Source of the DNA: Dyadobacter luticola
GTDB taxonomy: Bacteria; Bacteroidota; Bacteroidia; Cytophagales; Spirosomataceae
Direction of reading: 5' to 3'
Assembly: GCF_005860805.1 (NCBI RefSeq)
Contig: NZ_VCEJ01000002.1
Location: forward strand, 248,001-312,000
Length of the DNA: 64,000 nt
Shown here piece by piece: positions 9,191 through 17,103 of this stretch. The translations under genes and the position numbers were made by a program. Numbering within the stretch: position 1 is the stretch's first letter; each line of letters starts with the position of its first letter. The notes under the pieces were generated by a model that was not told the DNA's origin, searched no databases, and worked only from the letters and a program-made list of their open reading frames with translations.

Positions 9191-9742
9191 ATGAAAAAGC
9201 TAACCGCATCCGCCATCCTGATAGTACTCGCATTCGTTACCGTGAACGCGCAAACCGTAGCCCGTGCCTCCAAAAAAGAATTAAAAGCTGATAAAGTAGC
9301 CACTGAGAAAAGCCATATTAAAAGTAGCGACGGTGTCGGCACCCTCACGAAAGATAATTTTTACTCGGATTTCGGAAATGTAGCTAACGTGAAATGGATC
9401 AAAGGAGCTCCGTTTGACGAGGCGGTCTTCATCAAGGACGGCCAGAAAACGACTGCTTTTTACGATTATTCGTCGAAACTCGTAGGCACTACCAACATTA
9501 AAAAATTTACCGACCTGCCAGCTAACGCACAAAAAGAAATACAGAAAAGATACAAGGGTTTTGTAACCGGCGCTGTGGTGCTTTTTGAAGACAACCAGGC
9601 CAACACGACCAGTATGACCCTTTACGGCCACGAATTTGACGGAAACGACCACTTTTTTGTAACCGTAACAAAAGGTGATAAAGAAGAAGTGCTTATGGTC
9701 AATATGAGCGGAAATGTCTCTTATTTCAAAAAAATGTCGTAG
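9191..9742 (+). CDS. Secreted protein of unknown function, possibly PepSY-like
   Basis: 183 residues with a clear signal peptide (MKKLTASAILIVLAFVTVNAQ, cleavage after NAQ). The mature part contains TKDNFYSDFGNVANVKWIKG, AVFIKDGQKTTAFYDYSSKL and LPANAQKEIQKRYKG, the pattern of small periplasmic PepSY-like beta-lactamase-inhibitor-fold proteins of Bacteroidota (predicted residue-to-residue fit is from memory, not a search). It is divergent from the LytTR gene and is followed by a strong intrinsic terminator, so it is a single-gene transcript. Expected in the periplasm or at the surface. Confidence 0.75.
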   Translation: MKKLTASAILIVLAFVTVNAQTVARASKKELKADKVATEKSHIKSSDGVGTLTKDNFYSDFGNVANVKWIKGAPFDEAVFIKDGQKTTAFYDYSSKLVGTTNIKKFTDLPANAQKEIQKRYKGFVTGAVVLFEDNQANTTSMTLYGHEFDGNDHFFVTVTKGDKEEVLMVNMSGNVSYFKKMS

Positions 9743-9769
9743 TCAAAGAAACACTTCATCAATAAAAAG

Positions 9770-9800
9770 GTCCCGCGACAGTATATCGCGGGACTTTTTT
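9770..9800 (+). terminator. Intrinsic terminator after the secreted PepSY-like gene
   Basis: Perfect 9-bp stem gtcccgcga / tcgcgggac (9770-9778 and 9786-9794) with a 7-nt loop, followed by six T. It lies 28 bp after the stop of the gene ending at 9742. Confidence 0.9.
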
Positions 9801-9837
9801 GTATTTTAAATTCGATACGAAACTCACTTTTAAAGAA

Positions 9838-10671
9838 ATGCGAAAAAATCAAATACTTGGCCTCGCTGCGATACTGCTGGTTGCAGGAATTTTCTGTGGT
9901 TTTATAAAAAAACAAAAAGCTGCAAAATGGAAAACCGGCGTAGCATTGTATTCTTTCAACAAGTTTTCTTTCGAGGAATCTTTGAATAAAGCCGACAGCG
10001 CGGGCGCCAAATATGTGGAGTCGTTTTTCTTTCACAATCTTGGAAAGGACTTCAACGGGCACAGCATTCCTAATCTAACGGACGAAGAAATTGCCAAAAT
10101 GAAGTCCATGATCAGTGCCAAGGGTTTGCAAATGAAGTCGTTATATGCAGCAAATGGTAAAACGCCGAAAGAGTGGGAGGCAAATTTTATTTTTGCAAAA
10201 AAGATGGGGCTCGAATTTCTGAACTGCGAACCGGAGCGGAAAGACTGGGACCTGATTGATAGTCTGGCCGGCAAATACCAGTTGAAAATCGCGATCCACG
10301 AGCATGGCAAAGGATTAAGTTATTACTGGCACCCCGATTCTGTGATCGCTGCCATGAAGGGTCACCCCAACATTAAGGCTTGCGCGGATCTGGGACACTG
10401 GGTGCGCAGCGGACTCGATCCGGTAAAATGTCTGCAAATGCTGAAAGGTAATGTGATTGCGGTGCATGTAAAAGATCTGGATGTCGCTAATAATTTGAAA
10501 GCCAATGATGTAGTGGTTGGTACCGGCGTGCTGGATTATCCTGCGATCATTAAAGAACTCAATCGTCAAAACTTTTCCGGTATCGCTTATGTCGAGCGCG
10601 AGGCGAACTGGGAGCATAACATGGGGGATGTGAAGGCGGCGCTGGGGTATTTAGAGAAGGTAAATAAATAG
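9838..10671 (+). CDS. Sugar phosphate isomerase/epimerase-like TIM-barrel protein, membrane anchored or exported
   Basis: 277 residues from the ATG at 9838; the frame is open to 9799, but that upstream part lies on the terminator tail and gives no better signal, so 9838 is preferred. An N-terminal hydrophobic segment (ILGLAAILLVAGIF) is followed by KKQK and then a xylose isomerase-like TIM barrel: KTGVALYSF, AKYVESFFFH, LEFLNCEPE, LKIAIHEHGKG with metal-site Glu/His, HPNIKACADLGHW, VIAVHVKDLD and GIAYVEREANWEH. Exported members of this family are common beside sugar-degradation genes in Bacteroidota. The substrate is unknown. No close operon partner. Confidence 0.85.
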   Translation: MRKNQILGLAAILLVAGIFCGFIKKQKAAKWKTGVALYSFNKFSFEESLNKADSAGAKYVESFFFHNLGKDFNGHSIPNLTDEEIAKMKSMISAKGLQMKSLYAANGKTPKEWEANFIFAKKMGLEFLNCEPERKDWDLIDSLAGKYQLKIAIHEHGKGLSYYWHPDSVIAAMKGHPNIKACADLGHWVRSGLDPVKCLQMLKGNVIAVHVKDLDVANNLKANDVVVGTGVLDYPAIIKELNRQNFSGIAYVEREANWEHNMGDVKAALGYLEKVNK

Positions 10672-10741
10672 TGTTGGTTGTAGGTAAAAGTTGAAGAGGT
10701 AAAAGCGAAATGTTGGGGCTTAAAGCTGTCAGCTAAAAAAA

Positions 10742-11386
10742 ATGAAAGATACCGGCAGGCGGATTTTGGATAAGAGTGTGGCGCTTTTCAACGAGAAAGG
10801 TATTGAGTATGTGGGTATGCGTGAGCTTGCGGCCGCGCTGGATATGCGCATCGGCAACCTTACTTACTATTTTCCGACCAAGGATGATCTGGTTTTGAAG
10901 CTGCTGGAAACATTCTCAGCCGCCGACGTAGCGATCCACGAAGCCAATAAAGTCAAAAGTCTTTATGATTTTCTGTTAAAGAATGCACTGCTCTTTGATA
11001 ATAGTTTGAAATACAAAGCATTGTCGCTGAGCATGGTGCATCTGATCGAACAAAACCCGAAGATTGGCGCGAATAATTCGCTGGTCGGAAATGCTTATGA
11101 AACCAGGCTGAATGAAGAAATCGCGTTGCTCGCGAAGAATAACTACCTGAAATTCAAATCGTCTATCGAACAACTCCTGCTTGTTTCGACCAATAGTTTG
11201 CAAAACCGGTTCTGGATGTCGGAGGCGCTTCTGGATGGTAACCGGAAAACCCTGGAAGGCCAGAAAAACCATTATCTCAGCATGAAGGCATTTTTGTTTA
11301 CGCCCTACGCCACACAGGCCGGGCTGAAAGATATCGAGCGGTTTTTGAAAAAATTATCCAACCCAGCCAGCCAGCAAACAGCTTAA
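10742..11386 (+). CDS. TetR/AcrR-family transcriptional regulator
   Basis: 214 residues. The N-terminal TetR DNA-binding domain is visible at about 5-55: RRILDKSVALFNEKGIEYVG, then the helix-turn-helix MRELAAALDMRIGNLTYYFP and TKDDLVLKLLE. The C-terminal ligand region is helical and unassigned. The gene stands alone: 70 bp after the isomerase-like gene and tail-to-tail, 2 bp apart, with the phosphatase-family gene on the other strand. Its regulon cannot be told from context, since no gene is divergent from it. Confidence 0.88.
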   Translation: MKDTGRRILDKSVALFNEKGIEYVGMRELAAALDMRIGNLTYYFPTKDDLVLKLLETFSAADVAIHEANKVKSLYDFLLKNALLFDNSLKYKALSLSMVHLIEQNPKIGANNSLVGNAYETRLNEEIALLAKNNYLKFKSSIEQLLLVSTNSLQNRFWMSEALLDGNRKTLEGQKNHYLSMKAFLFTPYATQAGLKDIERFLKKLSNPASQQTA

Positions 11387-11388
11387 AA

Positions 11389-12453
11389 TCACGATTCAGG
11401 CACTTCTTTGTTGATTTTTTCTTCCGCAAGTTCCAGATCGTCCTGATCCGGCACGGGCTCTTCCTGCTGCTCGGACGCCCGGGCTTCATATTGCAGGAAA
11501 ATCAAGATTGGGAAGTGGTCCGAATTAAAATTCGGAAGGCGTTTAAGGTCGATTAATTTGAAATCTGTCGAGCAAAAGACGTGGTCGAGGGGGAAGCGGA
11601 GGAAGGGAAATTTGGCGTGAAATGTGTTGTAAAAACCCCTCCCAACGCGCGGATCCAGCATTCCGCTGATTTTGGTAAACAGTTCGGTGGTATACGACCA
11701 CGCCACGTCATTCAAATCACCTACCACGATGCAGGGCAGCTGGTTTTCCTTCACTTCCTTCGCCACGAGCAAAAGTTCTTTATCCCGCTCCGTCGAATGC
11801 GAATTTTCACCCGGCACGGGCGGCGTAGGGTGCACACAATACAGCACAATTTCCTGCCCCGATTCCAACCTGACATTCGTGAGAATAGAGGGTATTTCTT
11901 CATCCACCAGGTACCTCACCTGCGGCTCAATCAGCTCCAAACGTGAATAGAGCAACATTCCGTAGGTATTTTCCAGCGGTACCAGTACCTGATGCGGATA
12001 TTTTTCGGCCAGTTCTTTTGTGCCCTCATACCAAAACTTGTCGGTTTCCAGCAGCAGGATAATGTCGGGATCGTATTTCCGGAGTATCTGCAGACAACCC
12101 TTGGTATTTTTATTATCCTGAAAAACATTGGAAGAAATAATCCTGAGCCGGTTTTTGGGTTCGTGCTTTTGCGCAGCCAGCAGGACCTTTTTGGCGAAAA
12201 ACGTGAACGGAAAGACTTTCGAAAAAATGTAAATAGCATTGGCCGAAAGCATCGCCAGAAAAAGTCCGTCGAAAAAAGTTTCCAGGCCGAGGTAAATAAA
12301 GACGATGGCAATCAGGATGTTAAGAAACAGTTTTTGTAATCTCGGATATTCGAAAACCCGGAATGTCCAGTAGTCATTTTTGATAATCGGGATGAGTGTA
12401 AATAAAATAATAAGCCCTCCGGCGATTTCAAGTCCAAGTTTGGCAGGATGCAT
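11389..12453 (-). CDS. Membrane-anchored endonuclease/exonuclease/phosphatase-family protein
   Basis: 354 residues. The N-terminus has two to three hydrophobic segments (LEIAGGLIILFTLIPII; LFLNILIAIVFIYLGLETFF; then a third), followed by an EEP-fold catalytic domain with RIISSNVFQD (Asn), IILLLETD (metal Glu), YCVHPTPP, VVGDLNDVAWS, FPLDHVFCS and the final NSDHFPILI with His. All catalytic positions of the DNase I-like fold are kept. The C-terminus is an acidic tail rich in Glu. Members of this membrane-anchored subgroup are of unknown substrate. It is divergent from a small lipoprotein gene across 111 bp. Confidence 0.87.
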   Translation of the reverse strand: MHPAKLGLEIAGGLIILFTLIPIIKNDYWTFRVFEYPRLQKLFLNILIAIVFIYLGLETFFDGLFLAMLSANAIYIFSKVFPFTFFAKKVLLAAQKHEPKNRLRIISSNVFQDNKNTKGCLQILRKYDPDIILLLETDKFWYEGTKELAEKYPHQVLVPLENTYGMLLYSRLELIEPQVRYLVDEEIPSILTNVRLESGQEIVLYCVHPTPPVPGENSHSTERDKELLLVAKEVKENQLPCIVVGDLNDVAWSYTTELFTKISGMLDPRVGRGFYNTFHAKFPFLRFPLDHVFCSTDFKLIDLKRLPNFNSDHFPILIFLQYEARASEQQEEPVPDQDDLELAEEKINKEVPES

Positions 12454-12564
12454 CTAATGTTACGAACGTTCGAGTTTGCGGACAATATAGGCGATGAACG
12501 TTTAAAAATTGCGCTTATATTCGCAAAAACTCATTTCCCTGAACATCTTTTCCGAACTATTTTG

Positions 12565-13035
12565 ATGAAGCATTTCTCCCTGATCCTGCTCGTAATTTCG
12601 TTTTTGACTTCCTGTGATTCGAAAAAGGAAGAAAGTTCGCAATCCGCCGACAAACTGCCCATTACCGGAACCTGGCAACTTTTGCAAGGTACATTGATTG
12701 AAAAAGGCGATACGACCGTCACCAGGTATGCCGGGAACATTTCGTTTATCAAAATTTTGAATGACACGCATTTCTCTTTTTTACAGCACGACCTGACCAA
12801 AGGCAAGGACTCTTCGGCTGTTTTTGTAGCTGGCGGGGGTGCTTATACGCTGAAAGACAGCACTTACACGGAACATCTGGAATACTGCAGCGCGCGGGAC
12901 TGGGAGGGGAATGATTTTACTTTCACAATTGAGATCAAAGGTGACACATTGGTTCAGCGGGGCGTGGAAAAAGTAGCGAAACTAGGGATTGAGCGGGTGA
13001 ATGTTGAGAAATATGTGCGTTTGAGGAAATTATGA
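12565..13035 (+). CDS. Small lipoprotein of unknown function (lipocalin-like region)
   Basis: 156 residues when started at the ATG at 12565, which gives a proper lipoprotein signal MKHFSLILLVISFLTSC with lipidated Cys17; the longer frame from 12448 would overlap the divergent gene and hide this signal. The mature part has ITGTWQLLQGTLI near the N-terminus and alternating beta strands ending in KYVRLRKL, a layout like small Bacteroidota lipocalin-like or DUF4488-type proteins, but I cannot assign the family firmly. The next gene begins 83 bp downstream. Confidence 0.75.
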   Translation: MKHFSLILLVISFLTSCDSKKEESSQSADKLPITGTWQLLQGTLIEKGDTTVTRYAGNISFIKILNDTHFSFLQHDLTKGKDSSAVFVAGGGAYTLKDSTYTEHLEYCSARDWEGNDFTFTIEIKGDTLVQRGVEKVAKLGIERVNVEKYVRLRKL

Positions 13036-13082
13036 AATTGTTAACATTCAAAATCCCGTAAACCCCACATTTTGACGGAGAG

Positions 13083-13090
13083 TACATTTG
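13083..13090 (+). promoter_or_regulatory. Candidate Bacteroidota -7 element upstream of the choice-of-anchor lipoprotein
   Basis: tacatttg matches TAnnTTTG exactly and would start a transcript near 13094, about 25 nt before the ATG at 13119. No TTTG is seen at the usual -33 distance, so the call is weak. Confidence 0.35.
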
Positions 13091-13118
13091 GAGATTCTAA
13101 CTTACTCACCAACTCAAA

Positions 13119-14618
13119 ATGAAAAAACGGTACTTTTTGGTCATTGCCCTGGCGGCGTTGCTAAACGGATGTTCGGACCATGACATTCCTGATAATCCGA
13201 CCGCAGAAAATCCATCATCATTTAAGGAAGTAGCCGGAGTGGATCTGGGCGGTGCGGCTGCTTCCGAAATTTCGGCCTACGACCCGCAGGCAAAGCGTCT
13301 TTTCACCGTCAACAACGAATCGAAAGCGTTGGTCGACGTGCTGGATCTTTCTGCATTTCCTACGATCACTAGGTTGCAACCGATTGACATTTCGGCGCTC
13401 GGCGGTGTGGCGAACAGTGTTGCCGTGCACAACGGAATGCTGGCGATTGCTTTGGAAGGTACCAACAAACAAGCAAATGGCAATGTGATCGTGGTGAACA
13501 CCAGCACATTAGCAACAATCAAGCAGGTACCTGTGGGCGCGTTGCCGGATATGGCAACATTCAGCCCGGACGGAAAGTACATTGTGACGGCCGACGAAGG
13601 CGAGCCGAATGCAGACTACACCGTTGATCCGAAAGGCTCGATTTCGATTATCAATGTCGCGGACAATTTCAGTGTGAAAACATTGACATTTGATGCCCTT
13701 GAAAGTTCTTTTGCGATGTTGGCGCAAAAGGATTTCCGGATTTTCGGACCAAAAGCAAGTTTTGCACAGGACATTGAGCCTGAATATGTTGCGGTTTCCA
13801 GCGACTCCAAAAAGGCGTTTGTAACATTGCAGGAAAACAATGGTATCGCAGAGGTGGATCTTATCGGTGGCAACATCTTGAAAATCCATCCGCTGGGGAG
13901 CAAGGATATCAGCCAGCTCATAAACGCGATGGACCCGAGCGACAAAGATGGTAAGGTGGCTTTCACGACCGGACCGGTAAAATCACTTTATCTGCCTGAC
14001 GCGATTTCTTACTTTTCGGTAAACGGAACAGATTATCTGATCACTGCCAATGAAGGTGACGCCCGCGAATATGCGTCTTTCGACGAGCAGGCCCGCATTT
14101 CTTCCCTGAAACTCGAACCAACTCTTTTTCCCAATGCTGCTAACTTCCAGTTGCCTGAAAAATTCGGTCGTCTGCGCGTGACCAAAACGCTGGGTGATAC
14201 GGATAAGGACGGGGATTACGATGTGCTATACGGTTTTGGCGGACGTGGTTTCAGCATTTTCAATGCGTCCAGCATGCAAACGGTGCATCAGTCGGATTCA
14301 CGCTTTGAACAAAAAGTAGTGGAAGCCGGAATTTATGATGATGATCGTTCTGATGATAAAGGCGTTGAGCCAGAGGGTGTTACTGTGGGTTGGATGGGCG
14401 GCAAGCCTATCGCATTTATCGCGATGGAACGAGTAGACGCGATTGCAATTTATGATTTAAGCAATCCGGCCGATCCGCAGTTCCTGCAAATCGTTAAAAC
14501 CGGGGAAGCGCCTGAGGGTGTGCTGTTTATCCCGGCTGATAAAAGCCCTAATGGAAAAAGTCTTCTCGTAACAAGCAACGAGGACGACGGCACTGTGAAA
14601 TTCTTTCAGACCAACTAA
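13119..14618 (+). CDS. Choice-of-anchor I family lipoprotein, beta-propeller (alkaline phosphatase-associated type)
   Basis: 499 residues with lipoprotein signal MKKRYFLVIALAALLNGC (Cys18). The rest is a repeated propeller: AAASEISAYDPQAKRLFTVN, GGVANSVAVHNGMLAIALEG, PDMATFSPDGKYIVTADEGE, EPEYVAVSSDSKKAFVTLQE and YLITANEGDAREY. The DEGEPN and ANEGDAREY stretches are hallmarks of the choice-of-anchor I family, which in other bacteria is often annotated with alkaline phosphatase or 5'-nucleotidase domains. No nuclease or phosphatase domain is fused here. It is probably an outer-membrane or periplasmic protein. It is closed by a terminator at 14648. Confidence 0.87.
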   Translation: MKKRYFLVIALAALLNGCSDHDIPDNPTAENPSSFKEVAGVDLGGAAASEISAYDPQAKRLFTVNNESKALVDVLDLSAFPTITRLQPIDISALGGVANSVAVHNGMLAIALEGTNKQANGNVIVVNTSTLATIKQVPVGALPDMATFSPDGKYIVTADEGEPNADYTVDPKGSISIINVADNFSVKTLTFDALESSFAMLAQKDFRIFGPKASFAQDIEPEYVAVSSDSKKAFVTLQENNGIAEVDLIGGNILKIHPLGSKDISQLINAMDPSDKDGKVAFTTGPVKSLYLPDAISYFSVNGTDYLITANEGDAREYASFDEQARISSLKLEPTLFPNAANFQLPEKFGRLRVTKTLGDTDKDGDYDVLYGFGGRGFSIFNASSMQTVHQSDSRFEQKVVEAGIYDDDRSDDKGVEPEGVTVGWMGGKPIAFIAMERVDAIAIYDLSNPADPQFLQIVKTGEAPEGVLFIPADKSPNGKSLLVTSNEDDGTVKFFQTN

Positions 14619-14647
14619 AAACCAACTCTGAAATAGGGTAATCAGAA

Positions 14648-14681
14648 AGACTGTCCTGCTGATCGGGGCAGTCTTTTTTTT
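14648..14681 (+). terminator. Intrinsic terminator after the propeller lipoprotein
   Basis: Stem agactgtcc paired with gggcagtct (one G-T wobble) and a short loop, followed by seven T. It lies 30 bp after the stop at 14618. Confidence 0.85.
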
Positions 14682-14725
14682 GCAACTAACTCCCTTTTTA
14701 AACATTATAACGAAACTACATTCGA

Positions 14726-15082
14726 TCAGCTGAGCAAAACTTGCGCAGGGATGCCAAGCTTCTCATGAAATATTTTTGCCAGTTTCAATGTAAGTGGCTT
14801 TTTTCTGTTTAGTAGTGCAGAAACGTAGCTTTTGCTTCCAACCCAATCTACCAAATCTTTGCTTCTCAGGCCTTTTTCGTCCATTTTCAGCTTGATTGCT
14901 TCAATCGGATCAGGTGACGGGACCACGTAATGTACATCTTCGTACGCCTTGATCAGCAGTAGCGCAATTTGAAGCTGGTTGCCTTCGTGGCTTTCAGGAT
15001 CTGGCATTTTGTCAAATTGCTCGTCCACCCAGGCCAGCATGGTGTCGTACGCTTCTTCTGTTTTTATCGGTTTTAATTCCAT
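14726..15082 (-). CDS. higA: HigA-type antitoxin (Xre helix-turn-helix)
   Basis: 118 residues. The C-terminal half is an Xre-type helix-turn-helix: AIKLKMDEKGLRSKDLVDWV, SKSYVSALLNRKKPLTLKLA, FHEKLGIPAQVLL, the HigA arrangement. The N-terminal half is helical and would bind the toxin. It follows the toxin gene by 12 bp in toxin-first order, as in higBA loci. It probably neutralises HigB and represses the shared promoter through the palindrome at 15410-15426. Confidence 0.88.
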   Translation of the reverse strand: MELKPIKTEEAYDTMLAWVDEQFDKMPDPESHEGNQLQIALLLIKAYEDVHYVVPSPDPIEAIKLKMDEKGLRSKDLVDWVGSKSYVSALLNRKKPLTLKLAKIFHEKLGIPAQVLLS

Positions 15083-15094
15083 CGGTTTTTTAGG

Positions 15095-15403
15095 TTAACT
15101 TTTATATTTCACTGTCTTAACATCCACTTTATCATACTCTGCATGTGTGCCAAACCATTTGATCTGGATTGATTTATATTCAAAAACCATCCTGACCACC
15201 AGCCGGTAATGGTTACCCATAATATTGAAAACCACCCGATTATCTCCAACAAGACTGGCATTTGGATACACTGATTTTAAATCGTGAAAACTGCCAAATT
15301 CAGCATCCGTCATTTCTTTATACCATTCTCTGAGTGCGTTTGAAGCTTGCGGATACAACATGCAATAGGCGAGCAGGGTTTTGCGGGCGATAATATTAAA
15401 CAT
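15095..15403 (-). CDS. higB: HigB-type toxin (mRNA interferase)
   Basis: 102 residues from the ATG at 15403; the longer frame to 15475 begins upstream of the predicted promoter, so it is rejected. HigB_toxin-family features are visible: FNIIARKTLLAYCMLYPQAS, ALREWYKEMTDAEFGSFHDL, NRVVFNIMGNHYRLVVRMVF, IQIKWFGTHAEYDK. Family members are ribosome-dependent RNases that cut mRNA. It precedes the antitoxin gene by 12 bp in one operon. Confidence 0.9.
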   Translation of the reverse strand: MFNIIARKTLLAYCMLYPQASNALREWYKEMTDAEFGSFHDLKSVYPNASLVGDNRVVFNIMGNHYRLVVRMVFEYKSIQIKWFGTHAEYDKVDVKTVKYKS

Positions 15404-15409
15404 AACAAA

Positions 15410-15426
15410 GTTTACTATTAGTGAAC
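15410..15426 (-). promoter_or_regulatory. Candidate HigA operator overlapping the higBA promoter
   Basis: An imperfect palindrome gtttact-att-agtgaac (one mismatch between the 7-nt arms) that ends exactly where the -7 element begins. A repressor bound here would block transcription of higBA. The assignment to HigA is inference. Confidence 0.5.
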
Positions 15427-15455
15427 AAATGTATTTCTTTTTTTTGATTCTACAA
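15426..15455 (-). promoter_or_regulatory. higBA promoter, Bacteroidota type
   Basis: On the minus strand TACATTTG (15433 to 15426) fits TAnnTTTG exactly and a TTG lies 19 nt upstream (15455 to 15453). Transcription would start near 15422, about 19 nt before the higB ATG at 15403. Confidence 0.55.
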
Positions 15456-15580
15456 TCTTCTTTTAGACGATACACTTATTCAGAAGTAACAGAAATTAAA
15501 CGTTTAATTTTTAAATGGCCGAAACTGCCCGGGAACCGCTTAGAAACTTAACTTTGAGAAAAACAAAATCATCAAAAAAT

Positions 15581-16336
15581 ATGAAAACGTTATTTGCTCT
15601 GTTACTAGCTTTTATTGTTACAGCTTCCCAGGCGCAGCTTCCGTCGCCGGATGCGATAAAAACTTCAAAAGGGGATTTGAAAGTGCAGCCGCTCAACCAC
15701 GCGACGATGGCACTAACCTGGAACGGAAAAACCATTTATGCTGACCCTTACGGCGGCGCAAAAACCTTTACTGGCATCGCTACGCCTGATTTGATTATCA
15801 TCACAGACATTCACGGCGACCATTTCGACGTCGCTACGTTGGACGCGATCGATCTGGGCAAAGCCGTTATTGTGGCTCCCAAGGCAGTTGTGGATATGAT
15901 GTCTGAAAAATTGAAAGCAAAAACGACGGTTTTGAACAACGGTCAAACTATTGAAAAGCTGGGCGTAAGCATTACCGCTATACCGATGTACAATCTGCCG
16001 GAAGCGGCGGATGCCAAACATACCAAAGGCCGCGGCAACGGGTATGTGTTGAAATTTGGTGATAAGTCGGTCTATATCAGCGGCGATACTTCGGGTATCC
16101 CTGAAATGCGTGCTTTGAAAAACATTGATGTAGCATTCGTTTGCATGAACCTGCCTTACACGATGGATATCAAGGAAGCGGCCTCAGCGGTGCTGGATTT
16201 CAAACCAAAAATCGTATATCCCTACCACTACCGAGGCCAAAACGGCTTCAGCGATACGGCGGCTTTCAAAAAATTGGTGAACGAGGGCGATTCGAAGATT
16301 GACGTGCGGTTGAAGGATTGGTATACGATCAAGTAA
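15581..16336 (+). CDS. Exported MBL-fold (UlaG-like) metallo-hydrolase
   Basis: 251 residues from the ATG at 15581, chosen because it gives a clean signal peptide (MKTLFALLLAFIVTASQAQ). The metallo-beta-lactamase fold is visible: NHATMALTWNGKTIYADPYG, DLIIITDIHGDHFD, VYISGDTSGIPEM and the C-terminal KIVYPYHYRGQN. In the metal motif the usual first His is Asp (TDIHGDH), a variant I know from this subgroup. The substrate is unknown; UlaG proper acts on ascorbate-6-phosphate lactone, but an exported homologue need not. It sits between two toxin-antitoxin modules and ends tail-to-tail 22 bp from the PIN gene. Confidence 0.87.
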   Translation: MKTLFALLLAFIVTASQAQLPSPDAIKTSKGDLKVQPLNHATMALTWNGKTIYADPYGGAKTFTGIATPDLIIITDIHGDHFDVATLDAIDLGKAVIVAPKAVVDMMSEKLKAKTTVLNNGQTIEKLGVSITAIPMYNLPEAADAKHTKGRGNGYVLKFGDKSVYISGDTSGIPEMRALKNIDVAFVCMNLPYTMDIKEAASAVLDFKPKIVYPYHYRGQNGFSDTAAFKKLVNEGDSKIDVRLKDWYTIK

Positions 16337-16358
16337 AGGTATTTATCAAGAAAGAAGC

Positions 16359-16748
16359 CTAGATAAGCAGCCGAAGGCCCGGGATACTTTTAAAGTGCCC
16401 GTCTCTTGTAAAAAGTGGCATATCGTAGACGACACAAATTGCGGCAATCCATATATCATTTTCAGGTATGGGGTTGCCGCTTTCCTTTAAATGTTTCTTG
16501 ATAGTTGAATACTCAGACGCAACTGTTTCGACGGTATTTAAAATTTCGCAATCAGCGATAAATGCTTCGTATCTGGGTAAATTGTATAAAACACGGCTTG
16601 AATTTCTTGCTCCGAAAAGTAATTCTCCACATACAGTCACTGGAAGAAAAATGAGGTCGAATTGATTAAGGGACGCGATAGTAGCGGCATTGTTATTCAG
16701 GACTTCAATGGCAATGTTTGTGTCCATCGCAATTTTTCTTAATGCCAT
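16359..16748 (-). CDS. PIN-domain toxin (VapC type)
   Basis: 129 residues. The PIN RNase fold is indicated by AMDTNIAIEVL with Asp8, LPVTVCGELLFGARNS with the acidic Glu, ENDIWIAAICVVYDMPLFTRD with the Asp pair, and GLRLLI at the end. Acidic residues for metal binding are present. It overlaps the upstream antitoxin-like gene by 10 bp, a typical vapBC arrangement; VapC toxins cleave initiator tRNA or rRNA, here inferred. Confidence 0.9.
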   Translation of the reverse strand: MALRKIAMDTNIAIEVLNNNAATIASLNQFDLIFLPVTVCGELLFGARNSSRVLYNLPRYEAFIADCEILNTVETVASEYSTIKKHLKESGNPIPENDIWIAAICVVYDMPLFTRDGHFKSIPGLRLLI

Positions 16749-16966
16749 TCGCCATCAATTTTGCCAAATTCATCATTGATAATCTGAGTGATCTCCCTCG
16801 CAGCATCATTGTCGATAGTCCCGGCATGAGACAAAACCTGGTCAACATTGCTTCTAACGGGCATATTGGCTTTGAGCAGTTTTAGAAAATCGAAAAGTTG
16901 TGTTTGTAGGCTGCTGTTTTCTGAAATCAGCTCCACATCATTCTGAATTTGTTCTTGTATGGTCAT
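16739..16966 (-). CDS. Antitoxin partner of the PIN toxin (VapB-like)
   Basis: 75 residues, helical and polar, with FLKLLKANMP and VDQVLSHAGTIDNDAAREIT and no recognisable DNA-binding domain I can name. It overlaps the PIN toxin start by 10 bp and is transcribed first, so it is called the antitoxin by context. A DUF2281-like or similar class is possible. Confidence 0.75.
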   Translation of the reverse strand: MTIQEQIQNDVELISENSSLQTQLFDFLKLLKANMPVRSNVDQVLSHAGTIDNDAAREITQIINDEFGKIDGEWH

Positions 16967-17103
16967 CAGGATGTTTTTGTAGGTTACAGCAAGATAACAA
17001 ATTTTGATTTTACTTAGCTCTTTCCCTCATTTTTAGGAAATTGCACATGGTCGAATTCATATTAGTTTTCTGCCATTAATTCCTAAACGCATCTCCTAAT
17101 CTT

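Noticed and set aside
12463..12472. Palindrome cgaacgttcg between the phosphatase-family and lipoprotein genes
   Set aside because: Only 10 bp, no matching sites elsewhere that I can see, so no regulator can be assigned.
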